The position numbers were made by a program, and so were the translations under genes. A stretch of DNA of 17,725 nt, from assembly GCA_030267965.1 (NCBI GenBank), contig BRYA01000224.1, forward strand, positions 1-17,725, read 5' to 3'. Each line of letters starts with the position of its first letter. Within the stretch, counting starts at the first letter, position 1. This document shows, in pieces, positions 9,649 through 17,725 of the stretch. The notes beneath the pieces were generated by a model that saw only the letters and a program-made list of their open reading frames with translations, was not told where the DNA came from and made no database searches. Source of the DNA: Triparma columacea. Taxonomy: Eukaryota; Sar; Bolidophyceae; Parmales; Triparmaceae.

Positions 9649-10801
9649 TCTTTTTTTCTTGGAGGTGGTGTTGGATAACTTCCCCCTTGGTCCTGAAGCG
9701 GAAGTGGTTTGGAGTTGGGAGCCTTGCAGCTTGATAAACCTCCAGCACATCCTGAGCGGCATCAGAAGGATAGCGAGCTGGAACGTCCAGGTCATGAGCT
9801 GCAGCGAGCGAAGTATGTCGCAAAGAAGGGTTACAAACTGCTCCATGTGTGTTATGGACAACTGCGGCTGCGAAAATAATAAATAGTCTGAGTTGGTCGG
9901 GGGCGGCAGCGATGTGAAGATGCGTTAGAATTAGTTAACAGTGCCGCAGGACCAACTTCTCCCCTCCCACTCCAATTAACCCTCTCCACTTACCATCACC
10001 GACTTGGCCTTCTACAAGCAGCAAACCTGCAGCGCAGACCATCACGAAGAAGACACCGGAGAGACCCAAAAGGAAGAGGGCGCTCGATCTTCGCTCGGAT
10101 TTCACGGCCTTGCTCCTCCTCTGAGAAACTCTTTGCTTGTCCGCAAACCATGTGAGAGGTGCAGGGGGCTCAGGTGCAGGTTGTGCAGTAGGATCGTAGA
10201 CGACGAGGGCGTAGGGGTTCTCCGAGGCCATGAAGGGCATGCAGGCTGTGATTGTGGAGAGAAGCGAGACGTTGTATTAGCTACAGTTGCTGCATAACAG
10301 CTCAATTTTCCCCTCCGTAACCGTAGCTCCCCCCTCCTCTTACCTTGAACCGTCGCAAATGCTTTAGTCGTAGAAGCCACCAGCTTCTCAACGACCGTAC
10401 TCGCGTCCAAAGAGGAAGCTTTGACTTCATCACACTGAAACCAGCGCACCACGCTAAAAAGAGCGAAAGGAGCAACATCATCCACTGTCTCAACTTTGAG
10501 AGCTGGGTAGTCTTGGTTGATCGGGAGCGAGAGCGAGGTTGAGGTGACTGCGACGGGATGTTAGAATCTAGTTTGCATCACCGTGCCGCTCTTCCTTCTT
10601 CTGCTGCAACCCACCATCCTTTCTCTTACCTTCTCCTTGCCCAAGGAATATGACGATGACGAGGGAGATAATCGCCAATCCGCCGACCCACATCCCAACT
10701 CCTCCGGAGGCTGGCCTTGTGGGATAACGTTTACGTTTGTCAACAACCTCCAGCTTGGTGCAGGAAGCTTCCTCGGCATGGAAGCCTAAAGCTGTAATCA
10801 T
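9605..10801 (-). CDS. Unrecognised two-TM protein, four exons with all-phase-1 introns
   Basis: Exons 10630-10801, 10344-10547, 9994-10245 and 9605-9867 join in one frame to 296 residues. Donors are GTAAGA, GTAAGA and GTAAGT, and every intron is phase 1. I do not recognise the family. A hydrophobic segment (about residues 36-54, GGVGMWVGGLAIISLVIVIF) follows a basic stretch. The middle is a soluble region with DDVAPFALFSVVRWFQCDEV and STVVEKLVASTTKAFATVQ. Then comes a proline-rich patch (AQPAPEPPAP), a basic linker and a second segment (about 180-203, SALFLLGLSGVFFVMVCAAG). The 87-residue tail has YPSDAAQDVLEVYQAARLPT. The start is uncertain: the ATG at 10801 is the first clear one, but the frame stays open upstream to about 11125, so another 5' exon is possible. 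The stop lies inside the start of the downstream giant gene. Both inner exons are multiples of three, so skipping would keep frame. Confidence 0.6.
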
Positions 10802-11588
10802 GTGAAGGAAGAAGTTGTTACAAGGGCCCTCCTTAGCCTCAAGTCCCGAAGAATGGTAGGATAAGTAAGAAAGGCTTGAGAGGGGGTAAACGCTCCTGAA
10901 CCATGATTTTAGTGTGGAGATTTTGGCATCAACAATGAGTTGGGTTGGGGGTGTGGAGAGGGGAGGGAAGGGAGAGGTTAGAGTGATTGATTTCGTAAAT
11001 AAGGGTAACGCGGGGTTTTCTTGGCCCTCCAGATGTGATGCTCGGGGTTCATCAAACAAAGTAGAGGTTAAGTCCCGTAGAAAATCTACAAGAGAGCTGA
11101 AAATATCCACTGCCTCAAAAGATCACGGCCATGGATATGAAGTCCTCTTTCTCCCCTGAAATGACGATTTCAGACAATACAATCTCATAATCCTCGTTGA
11201 CTGCTACAATGTCACCCCAATTGCTCACCTAGGTACCAATAATCACGTTGTGTGCTGTGTGAAATGTGGCTGAATTAAATTAGAGAAGGCCAAGGTCTCC
11301 AGTCAGATCCTTCGGCAAAGGTGCACCCCTTGCCCTTTGGTGATTTCAAATTGCCGATGGAGTCGCTCGCTGTACGTTCGATGAGAACCACGAACCAAAC
11401 ATATTCTTGCACCTCGTGAGTACGTCGCCTGATCGACCCAAGATAATTAACCAACCCCACAACCGGCAAACAATTGAAGCAATCGGTGCACGGACATGTC
11501 CATCGTCACCACCACCACAAAAAGATCGTAAGATATCCTCCACCTTGTATGTTAACCCAAATGAAAATATTCTCGTAAAACAGTATTT
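10802..11588. other. Unresolved intergenic stretch with coding-like minus-strand fragments
   Basis: No complete gene can be supported here. On the minus strand, 11115-11229 reads after a CTAG acceptor-like site as NWGDIVAVNEDYEIVLSEIV, then ISGEKEDFISMAVIF and a TGA. This looks like protein rather than noise, and could be a terminal exon. At 11275-11469 a minus frame contains EVQEYVWFVVLIERTASDSI before a stop. From 10802 to about 11125 the frame of the downstream two-TM gene remains open. Either a small spliced gene lies here or these are 5' exons of the two-TM gene. I could not find a phase-consistent join. Confidence 0.3.
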
Positions 11589-13945
11589 TCACACATCTTT
11601 ATAATATCCCACTCCCTTCGCTCCTTTTTTGAATACCATCCCTTCCATCTGTCCCTTCCATCCACTCTCTTGAAACTCCTCGTCCCCCATTTCCCTTTCC
11701 CATACCTCCCCCCCCTCCTCCTCCTCCTTCTCCTCTTCCCCCCTTCTCGTGCTTTCCGTCCTAACCACGACGCTATCTTCACCCCATCCAGTTTCGTCTC
11801 CCTCAACCGTTGGTTTACCAAACACGTTAGGGTGGTCCGGTCCTCTCTCATGTTTGTTCGCGATCCTATCCGGCAAGTTAGCCATTTCGTCCGTCCCGTG
11901 ATTAACCGCTTGACGGCCACCGTCCATGTTGTAACCCTCAGTCTTCATGTCGGAGATACCGAGGATTTCATTCTGGTCTGCACTTCGGGTGTACTCGGTT
12001 ACTTTCAGTTGAGGGTCGGGGGGGGGGGGAGGGAGGTCGGACTGGTTAGAGGTGGATTCAAAAGCCATGGTTGCGGCGACTGAGGGGCGGGGACCAATGA
12101 AGGAGTTGGATAGAGGGTCGGAGATTACCACGGTGAAGGGGAACTGTGCGGGAAGTGAAATGGGTTAGTTGAGGGGAAGTGGGTTTTGTGTTGTGTTTGT
12201 GTGTGTGCGTATATATATATATGGTATATATGGTGTGTGTGTGATATTTGTAAAGGTCAGGAAATGGATGGCGCTCATGTTTCGGTCCCCAGAGTTTGCG
12301 AGTCGGGTATAAATTTAATGAGTCTTTTCGTCATCCCTTTACATATTTCTTTCCAACACGACGCTCACCCCCCCCTCCCCTCCTTTACTCACACTTTTCC
12401 CGTCCCTGCAGTCAGCGAGTCTCCCAAGGAACTCTTGCCATTTTTCCCCCATCCCTCCCGAGTTGAAATCCCCCCCGTCGTTCCCCTTATGATTTTTCTT
12501 CCCGCTATCCCCCCCTCCAAACGGGTTTGCCATTTCAATCCTTTCGTGAAGTTTCTTAACCAGTCCCTCAACCGTGCTATAAACCCCGTCCATACCCCCC
12601 TCCTCAAGCTCCATTTCAATCTCTGGTATCATTATACCCCCCGTGTCGCTCTTGAGTACTTCCCGACCCATGTCCTCCTCGTCTTCAACCCTGAGTTCAA
12701 CCTTAGTCCCGAACTTAGGTATCGCTCCCCCCCCCTTTATCTCGTTGCTCCTGTACCCGCACTTCGCGCAGTCTAAACTCATGATAATGATTTCCTTAAA
12801 GTGCGGTATGTTGGCTACGCACATGTTGGTCTCGCCGGAGGCGCCGCAACCGGGACAGGGGGTTGGGAAACTCATTACCTCCTCGCGACCGAGCTTGCTG
12901 AGATCAGAGTCTGAAATAGCGGCGGAGTTATTATGGTTCTTGTGAGAGGGGTCGGAGTCGTTTATCATGCCTTCCTCGATAGCCTGCTTGCTCGGCTGCA
13001 GCCCGATCGCCATGTCCTGGTTTGGGGTTCTGTTGTACCTTGTGGTGGTCATTTTTGGGTCGACTTCAGGGGCTAATGGGTTCTCGAGGTAGGAGTTCCC
13101 TGCGGGGTCGTCGAGGATGAGGGAGAAGGGGAAGACATCTTCCTTGGTCTCTCCGTCCGAGTCGTCGTCTGAGTCAACGTCCCCTGCCATTTTTCGAAGG
13201 GACACGATGATGCTCTGAATCTTCCTGAACACGTCGAGGTTATCCATCGCCCTCTGGGCCTGCCCTTCCTCCAACCCGTCAGCGGTCTTCTTAAGCACCC
13301 CCTCGATGGTCGTCACCTGACCCCTCTGAGTCTGGGGGGGGATCTCAAGCTCAAGGCTAGGGAGCTTGATGGTGCAGGAATCACTCTTGATTACCTGTGC
13401 GGGGAGCGGGGGGGGGGGGGTTGCGTTAGCGTAAAAGTAATTTTGTCTGTCCGCTCTAATTCGTCTCTGTATGTTCCTTTCTCCTCCTCCTCAACCCCCT
13501 TAAAACCTCTCCCCCCATCCTCACCTGTCTGTCCAAGTCTTTCCTCTCAACTTCCAGTTCCACCTTAACGCCCTGTCTCTGTAGTTCCCCCCCGAATGAA
13601 ACCTCGGTGTTCTTGAGACCGCAGTCTGGGCAGTTAAGCGTCATTACGATTATCTCACGAAAGTAGGGAACCTTGGTCGGGAGACAGAGGGTTGTTGCTT
13701 TACCCTCACCGCAGAGAGGGCACTAAGATGAGAGGGCGTGTAGGGGGAGGGGGAGGGTGGGGGGATGAGATGACGATAGGAGTTGAAGAGGAGGGGTAAT
13801 TTAGGGAAGGAAGGAACGTCCACCGATTGGAGCGTGGGTAATTCAACAGAGATACGGTGTTATTACTCACAATACAGTCACGGATGGTTGACATGTTTAT
13901 TTCGGTACCCTCATTCCAGTCGTCAAGGTCAGGAACGGCTGCCAT
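11589..13945 (-). CDS. ZPR1: Zinc finger protein ZPR1
   Basis: Four exons: 13871-13945, 13525-13722, 12393-13394 and 11589-12143. All introns are phase 0 with good donors (GTGAGT, GTGAGG, GTGAGT), giving 609 residues. ZPR1 is a conserved eukaryotic protein that acts as a chaperone for eEF1A and binds it through duplicated zinc-finger plus A/B modules. Module 1: CPLC and CPDC at residues 26-29 and 56-59, with VPYFREIIVMTLNCPDCG between; then KSDSCTIKLPSLELEIPPQT, and FPFSLILDDPAGNSYLENP near 180. Module 2: CPGC and CAKC at 271-274 and 300-303, with IPHFKEIIIMSLDCAKCG; then KSDTGGIMIPEIEMELEEGG, and FPFTVVISDPLSNSF at 427 onward. The signature QNEILGISDMKTEGYN follows. The start at 13945 gives MAAVPDLDD; the frame is open upstream to an ATG at 14014. 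The protein is longer than human ZPR1 (459) because of inserts and an acidic, lineage-specific tail of about 115 residues after MKTEGY. Confidence 0.93.
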
Positions 13946-14184
13946 TATTTGGAATACTAATTTAGAACTTTTGGATAGAATGGGAGTGTTGTGGGCTGGA
14001 GAAAGAAAAAGCATCAGCAGTCCCCTTGAATGATCTTGAAAAGGTGCGTGCGCGTAAGTTATCCAATCGCTTAGCCCCTCTCAATTCGTTGATAAAACAA
14101 GAAGTACCTATTTCATTTGTCCGCCCTTAGCAAAGTTCGTCCCTCTCCCCTAAATTCCCTTAATTCCCTCCCCCTCCCCCTCGC
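13946..14184. other. Intergenic region between ZPR1 start and the duplicated RPC11 exon
   Basis: The minus-strand 5' flank and probable promoter of ZPR1 lie here. Apart from a short open frame continuing the ZPR1 reading frame up to an ATG at 14014, nothing coding is visible. The part next to 14185 is pyrimidine-rich on the plus strand. Confidence 0.5.
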
Positions 14185-14345
14185 CTACCGGTGGCACCAC
14201 TGTTCCCCGCAATCCGTACATTTATAGAAAGTGCTTATAGGTTCATCCGCACTTCTAATTTGAATCTGCATAAACCAACGCTTCCCCTCCCTTGCACTCT
14301 CCCTTCGGGCAGGTTGCGTTTGTCTTGTCTCACGTTGTCCCATGT
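14185..14345 (-). repeat. Duplicate of the last exon of the Pol III subunit gene (RPC11), frame-shifted relative to the original
   Basis: This stretch copies 14391-14553 at an offset of 206 bp and about 91% identity over 135 aligned bases. Its 3' part still reads FMQIQIRSADEPISTFYKCT followed by DCGEQWCHR and a stop, now TAG instead of TGA. Two single-base insertions relative to the original lie upstream (around GTGAGACAAG and at GCGTTGG just before TTTATG). They take the first cysteine pair out of the frame that carries the ribbon end. It may be a decaying duplicate in the 3' flank, or an alternative terminal exon entered by a splice site I cannot identify. Confidence 0.85.
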
Positions 14346-14390
14346 GGATGTGTGGGGTTGGGGGGGTGGGGGTGTGGGGGATCTCTCGTC

Positions 14391-15018
14391 TCACCGGTGG
14401 CACCATTGTTCCCCACAATCCGTACATTTGTAAAAGGTGCTCATAGGTTCATCCGCGCTTCTAATTTGAATCTGCATAAAGAACGCTTCCCCTCCCTTGC
14501 ACTCAACCTTCGGGCAGGTTGCGTTTGTTTTGTCGACGTTATCCCAAGCGCCAGGACCACCGAGGACGTCGTCGACCTTTTTTGACTTTAACTTTATGCG
14601 CTCTTTCTGCTTTGAGGTTATTGACATGCGGTAGGGACAGGTGGAACAAACAAAGGAGGAGACGCTGGATTTTTGGGGTGGGGGGGGGGGGGGGGAGTGG
14701 GAGTAGGAGTGAGAGTGGGAGGGGTTTGTGTGTTAGGTTTGTGTGTGTGTGAGGTCTGTGTGTGATCTGTGCATTATCTGTGTGTTATCGTCTCTATCTC
14801 TTCTCCTAATTTCTCGTCTCTCATTTGTCTCTTATTTGTCACCCATATCTACCTCCTTCGTCGATCTTCTCTATAGTTGCTCTGAGTTATCTCCTCTTCA
14901 TGTTCTCCTCTTTATGTTCTCCTCTCCATGTTCCCTACTCCATGTTCTCCTCTTTCAGCTCCACTTACCCTAGGTTCTGTACTTGTAATAATGATCCACA
15001 GTAAGGGCAGAACCACAT
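14391..15018 (-). CDS. POLR3K: RNA polymerase III subunit RPC10/RPC11 (POLR3K)
   Basis: Two exons, 14969-15018 and 14391-14664, joined across a 304-bp intron (perfect GTAAGT donor, CCAG acceptor, phase 2), give 107 residues. Yeast and human homologues are about 108-110. The N-terminal zinc ribbon is FCPYCGSLL with C4/C7 and VCSTCPY with C23/C26. The linker KVDDVLGGPGAWDNVD is close to the family's invariant VDDVLGG..WDNVD. The C-terminal TFIIS-like ribbon has cysteines at 67, 72, 97 and 100 and the hallmark QIRSADEPMSTFYKC. Asp88 and Glu89 correspond to the acidic pair needed for Pol III transcript cleavage. This subunit supports RNA cleavage, termination and reinitiation on tRNA and 5S genes. 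The VDDVLGG linker separates it from Pol I RPA12 and Pol II RPB9. The end, WCHR, is unusual; other homologues end W-R/K-D/E-N. The intron contains a G-run and GT microsatellites. Confidence 0.95.
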
Positions 15019-15645
15019 GATTGTTGTTAATATGGGTTAGGGTTATATAAATAGAAGAGGTGCGGTGTAAAATGAGAGATGAAATGAAGCTATGAGAGAA
15101 TGAATGAAGCTATTGAAAAGGATGGTCGAGGTGACCAGCGGTTGATTGTGGTGAATTTAAAGGCTATAAAGGCACTATAAGGTAGAATAGGAGGAATTTA
15201 GGTATATTTAGATGGTAGAGTTGGCGTAAATATGCTTGTTGAACGAGAATATCGGATTTTGAAGCGAAATTTGGAGACTTTGAGTTTGATCTCTTCTTTT
15301 TCCTTTGGTTTTCGCCCTCCTCATTTTCTCCATCCTTTCCTGCCACTAGCTATTACTATTTGAAGATAATCACACTTAATATACGTTACAGTTACCATAT
15401 ATAACGCTATATAACTACTATATAACGTAATTAACATCTTTTGGGCCTAATTTTGGGAATAAGAAAAACTACTCGTCGATAGCCACTGCTCCACATACAC
15501 ATTATTTATACATACACACATCTATATACACATACACACACATATATAGAGAGAGGTATACGCCCACACACTCATTACACACTCCCAAACTCCTACACAC
15601 GCCCACAAACTCCTACACATACAACACAAACATACACCCCCCACA
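15019..15645. promoter_or_regulatory. Divergent intergenic region, probable bidirectional promoter
   Basis: The 627 bp separate two outward-facing start codons: the Pol III subunit (minus) and the transporter (plus). No gene is visible. The AT-rich centre has TATA-like runs (tatataacgctatataact near 15396-15417), and ttatataaata lies about 25 bp upstream of the Pol III subunit start. From about 15490 to 15640 the plus strand is CA-rich (catacacaca, cacatatata), ending in a C/A-rich leader, cccccacaatg. Promoter function is inferred from position. Confidence 0.5.
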
Positions 15646-17272
15646 ATGTCTCCCCCCAACACCTCCCCAACCCTACCGCCTGTCCCCAACAAACACTCCC
15701 TCCTCGTCGTCTGGTTCGCCCTCTTCTGCGACTACACCCTAATGACAATCCCTATCGCAATATTCCCCCAACTTGGAAAGTCCTCCATAATGACAGGAGC
15801 TCTATTCAGCACGAAAGCAATCCTCCAAATAATAAGCAGCCCATTCGTCGCACGTTACATCGACAACTACAACCTCGAACCCATGATACTAGGGTTAATG
15901 ATAGAGTCAATCTCAACGATAATATTCTCACTAACATCAAACTACTACTTCTGGTGTATAGCTAGAGCGATATCAGGAATCGCGTCATCCCTTATAATAT
16001 CCTCCGGGTTCCTCCACATCCAACGCGTTTACACTACACCCACTGAAATGGGACACGCAATGTCAACTGTAGCAACCGGTATTATCTTGGGTGTAACTGC
16101 GGGACCACCGTTGGGTGGGGTTATGTATGGAAGTTGGGAACCTTTGCCGTTTGTATTCATGGTTGGATTACTTGCAGTAGCTACCGGTGCGGCGAATAGA
16201 CTTCAATATAGGAAATACGGGAAGGGGTGGGGACAAGGTTTTGAGGGGGGTGGGGGAGGGAATAATGATAAGGAGGAATTTAGGGAAAAGGTAAAGAGGG
16301 AATGTGAAGGGGGTGGAAGGGGTGGGGCGGGGGGGTGGAGTGGGGGGTGGGGGGGGAGGGAATGACAATATAATGCCCCCCTCCACACACACACACACAC
16401 ACACACACATCTTCGTTTCACTAACCCCCTCTCCCCCCCCTCCAACCCCCCCTAGGCCCTTGCCCTGTTATCAGATGCGAACATAACGGTAACCCTGTTC
16501 TCCCTCTTCTGCGCTAACGCAAGCATATCGTGCCTCGAGTCAACCTTCGGGAGATACATGAACACACAATTCGGATTCACTGTTGAACAGGTGAGAAAAA
16601 GGAAGGGGGGAGGGGTGTTGGGGGGGGGAGGGTTAAGAGGGGGGATTTAAAAAGGCGGAAAAAAAGGTCAAAAACTACTTTCGTACAACACACTAACACT
16701 ATCGCAAACCGTCCCCCCCCCTCACCCCCACACCAAAAACCTCACAGACAGGTCTCCTTTACATCCTAGGTGCCTTACCCTCAGTGATAGGTTCAAAACT
16801 CGCCGGTGGTCTCGGTAACACCTACGGTCGTTGGCGTGTCGTATTACTAGGCATGATAACCCAAGGTATATTCTTCGCACTCGGGCCTAAAAGCTCCTTC
16901 ACCGTTGAGGTTATTAGCTTACTAGGACTAGGGTTCGGGATGGGATTAGTCGATGGATGCGCCCCCGCGTTACTCGCGCAGGTTACGGATCTAAGACACG
17001 GGGGTACGGGGATTGTTTACACGGTTAACACTATGAGCATACAGCTTGGGTTCGTTGTGGGGCCGGTTGCGGGGAGCGGGATTATGCAGGTTAAGGGTTT
17101 CGGGTTTATGAGCGGGGTTATGGGGGGGTTTATGGTTGCGGCGAGTCCGATGCTACTTGTTAATAGGAATTTACCGGAAGTGGGGGAGGGGGAGGAGGAG
17201 GAGGAAGAGGCTGAAGTTCTGGTGGAAATGAAGGGGAAGGTTGAGGGGGGGAGGGAGGGGGGGATGGTTTAG
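15646..17272 (+). CDS. SLC18-like (vesicular amine transporter family) major facilitator transporter
   Basis: Three exons, 15646-16290, 16456-16590 and 16748-17272, with phase-0 GT-AG introns, give 434 residues and about 12 membrane segments. The first helix, WFALFCDYTLMTIPIAIFPQ, matches the SLC18 TM1 pattern 'F.DN.L.T...PI.P', including the Asp. MFS motif B appears as RAISGIASSL and antiporter motif C as LGVTAGPPLGG. The second half has LLSDANITVTLFSLFCAN, then LESTFGRYM, GLLYILGALPSVIGSKLAGG, GRWRVVLLGM, FGMGLVDGCAPALLAQVTDL and LGFVVGPVAGSGIM. These line up with the VMAT/VAChT sequence from memory. The large luminal TM1-TM2 loop of animal members is missing. Expected role: proton-coupled export or organellar loading of an amine or other small molecule; the substrate is unknown. 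The central loop is Gly/Glu-rich and the C-terminal tail is acidic then Gly-rich. Start: first ATG, in cccacaATGtc. Confidence 0.85.
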
Positions 17273-17725
17273 AGGAAGCGAAGGGGGGGGGGGAGGAGTT
17301 TAGATAGATCGGTGGTGTTTTTGGAAATGTTGAATTTGTACATGGAGGTGTTCAAGACGACCATGACCATGATTGCGCTCTGCTGCGCCCACCTTTCCCC
17401 TGACGGTGAGTTGGGATTGGACCCCAGCGGGGACAGAGGAGCCACGCCCCCCCCCCCGGCTGCTTTTCGTGAACAACACCCTAACCCCCGACCTACCCCC
17501 AGGAAACCCCGACCACAATAGGCCCGTTCAAGCCAATCCCGGGGACAAGATCTTCGAGTTTCTTGGCCACTGAGGCTCGTGACCTTTCCGGCCTCGTTCT
17601 CTCCTTCGTGACTGGCTAGAAGAGGGGAGCCGGGGGGGATCTTGAGGGACGCCGGGTGGAGCTCCCGCAGCGACCTCGCCATAGACTTTCGAACTTGTAC
17701 CTATGGGGGAAGGGAAAAAGGCGGG
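17269..17725 (-). CDS. Probable 3' fragment of a minus-strand gene, exon structure unresolved
   Basis: A minus-strand acceptor-like site (ccccatag before gtacaag) lies at 17701-17705, followed by an open frame from 17700 that ends at TAA 17269-17271. It includes SLRELHPASLKIPPGSPLLA near its start and SAIMVMVVLNTSMYKFNISK near its end. A different frame between about 17510 and 17605 reads RASVAKKLEDLVPGIGLNGP followed by IVVGVSWG. It looks more protein-like and lies between an AG and a GTAGGT. True splicing may therefore use short exons in different frames. I do not recognise a family. The gene is cut by the window edge. Confidence 0.35.

Noticed and set aside
10561..10779. Minus-strand frame starting MPRKLPAPSWRLL
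   Set aside because: It overlaps, in another frame, the first exon of the two-membrane-segment gene, which has the better hydrophobic segment and a phase-consistent next exon.
9605..10801. Joining the two-membrane-segment gene and the giant gene into one gene
   Set aside because: The last upstream exon enters 9867 in phase 1 and reads a frame that stops at 9605. No GTRAGT-type donor inside it could bring it into the giant gene's frame.
14665..14968. Plus-strand frames within the Pol III subunit intron
   Set aside because: They are products of GT microsatellites and C/T runs. The interval is bounded by a perfect donor and an acceptor of the minus-strand gene.
1..17725. tRNA, rRNA, CRISPR or transposase genes
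   Set aside because: I saw no cloverleaf with box A/B, no rRNA core motifs, no spacer-repeat array and no transposase or reverse transcriptase motifs on either strand.

Overview
The window is nuclear DNA from a microbial eukaryote. Its genes are interrupted by short GT-AG introns of about 90-300 bp. It carries eukaryote-only families (ZPR1, an RNA polymerase III small subunit) and a very large cysteine-rich multi-domain membrane protein of the kind common in stramenopile algae. My inference is a photosynthetic stramenopile, perhaps a bolidophyte-like alga. No single marker proves this. Many non-coding stretches are strongly strand-asymmetric, with C/T-rich or G-run tracts.

Layout. Positions 1-2250 hold no gene I can support: a 10-bp tandem array, a long CA/CT-rich minisatellite and a pyrimidine-rich tract with a ~123-bp duplication. 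Positions 2255-9648 (minus strand) are one four-exon gene for a predicted 2351-residue membrane protein. In order it has a signal peptide, an ILEI/FAM3-like domain, a beta-helix, a long cysteine-rich repeat region, about nine membrane segments and a cytosolic START lipid-binding domain. Positions 9605-10801 (minus) are a four-exon gene for an unrecognised 296-residue protein with two membrane segments; its last 44 bases overlap the start of the giant gene in another frame. Positions 10802-11588 are unresolved.

Positions 11589-13945 (minus) encode ZPR1 in four exons. Positions 14391-15018 (minus) encode RNA polymerase III subunit RPC10/RPC11 (POLR3K) in two exons, followed downstream by a ~91% identical duplicate of its last exon (14185-14345). 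The duplicate differs almost only at silent sites over the C-terminal ribbon yet carries frame-changing indels upstream. Across a 627-bp divergent intergenic region, positions 15646-17272 (plus) encode an SLC18-like major facilitator transporter in three exons. The right edge holds a probable, unresolved minus-strand gene fragment converging on the transporter.

No operon-like functional grouping is evident. ZPR1 and the Pol III subunit are neighbouring housekeeping genes. The giant receptor-like gene and the transporter are the lineage-variable part. All exon models come from reading splice sites and protein similarity by eye; in every multi-exon model listed with exon coordinates the phases are consistent across each junction.
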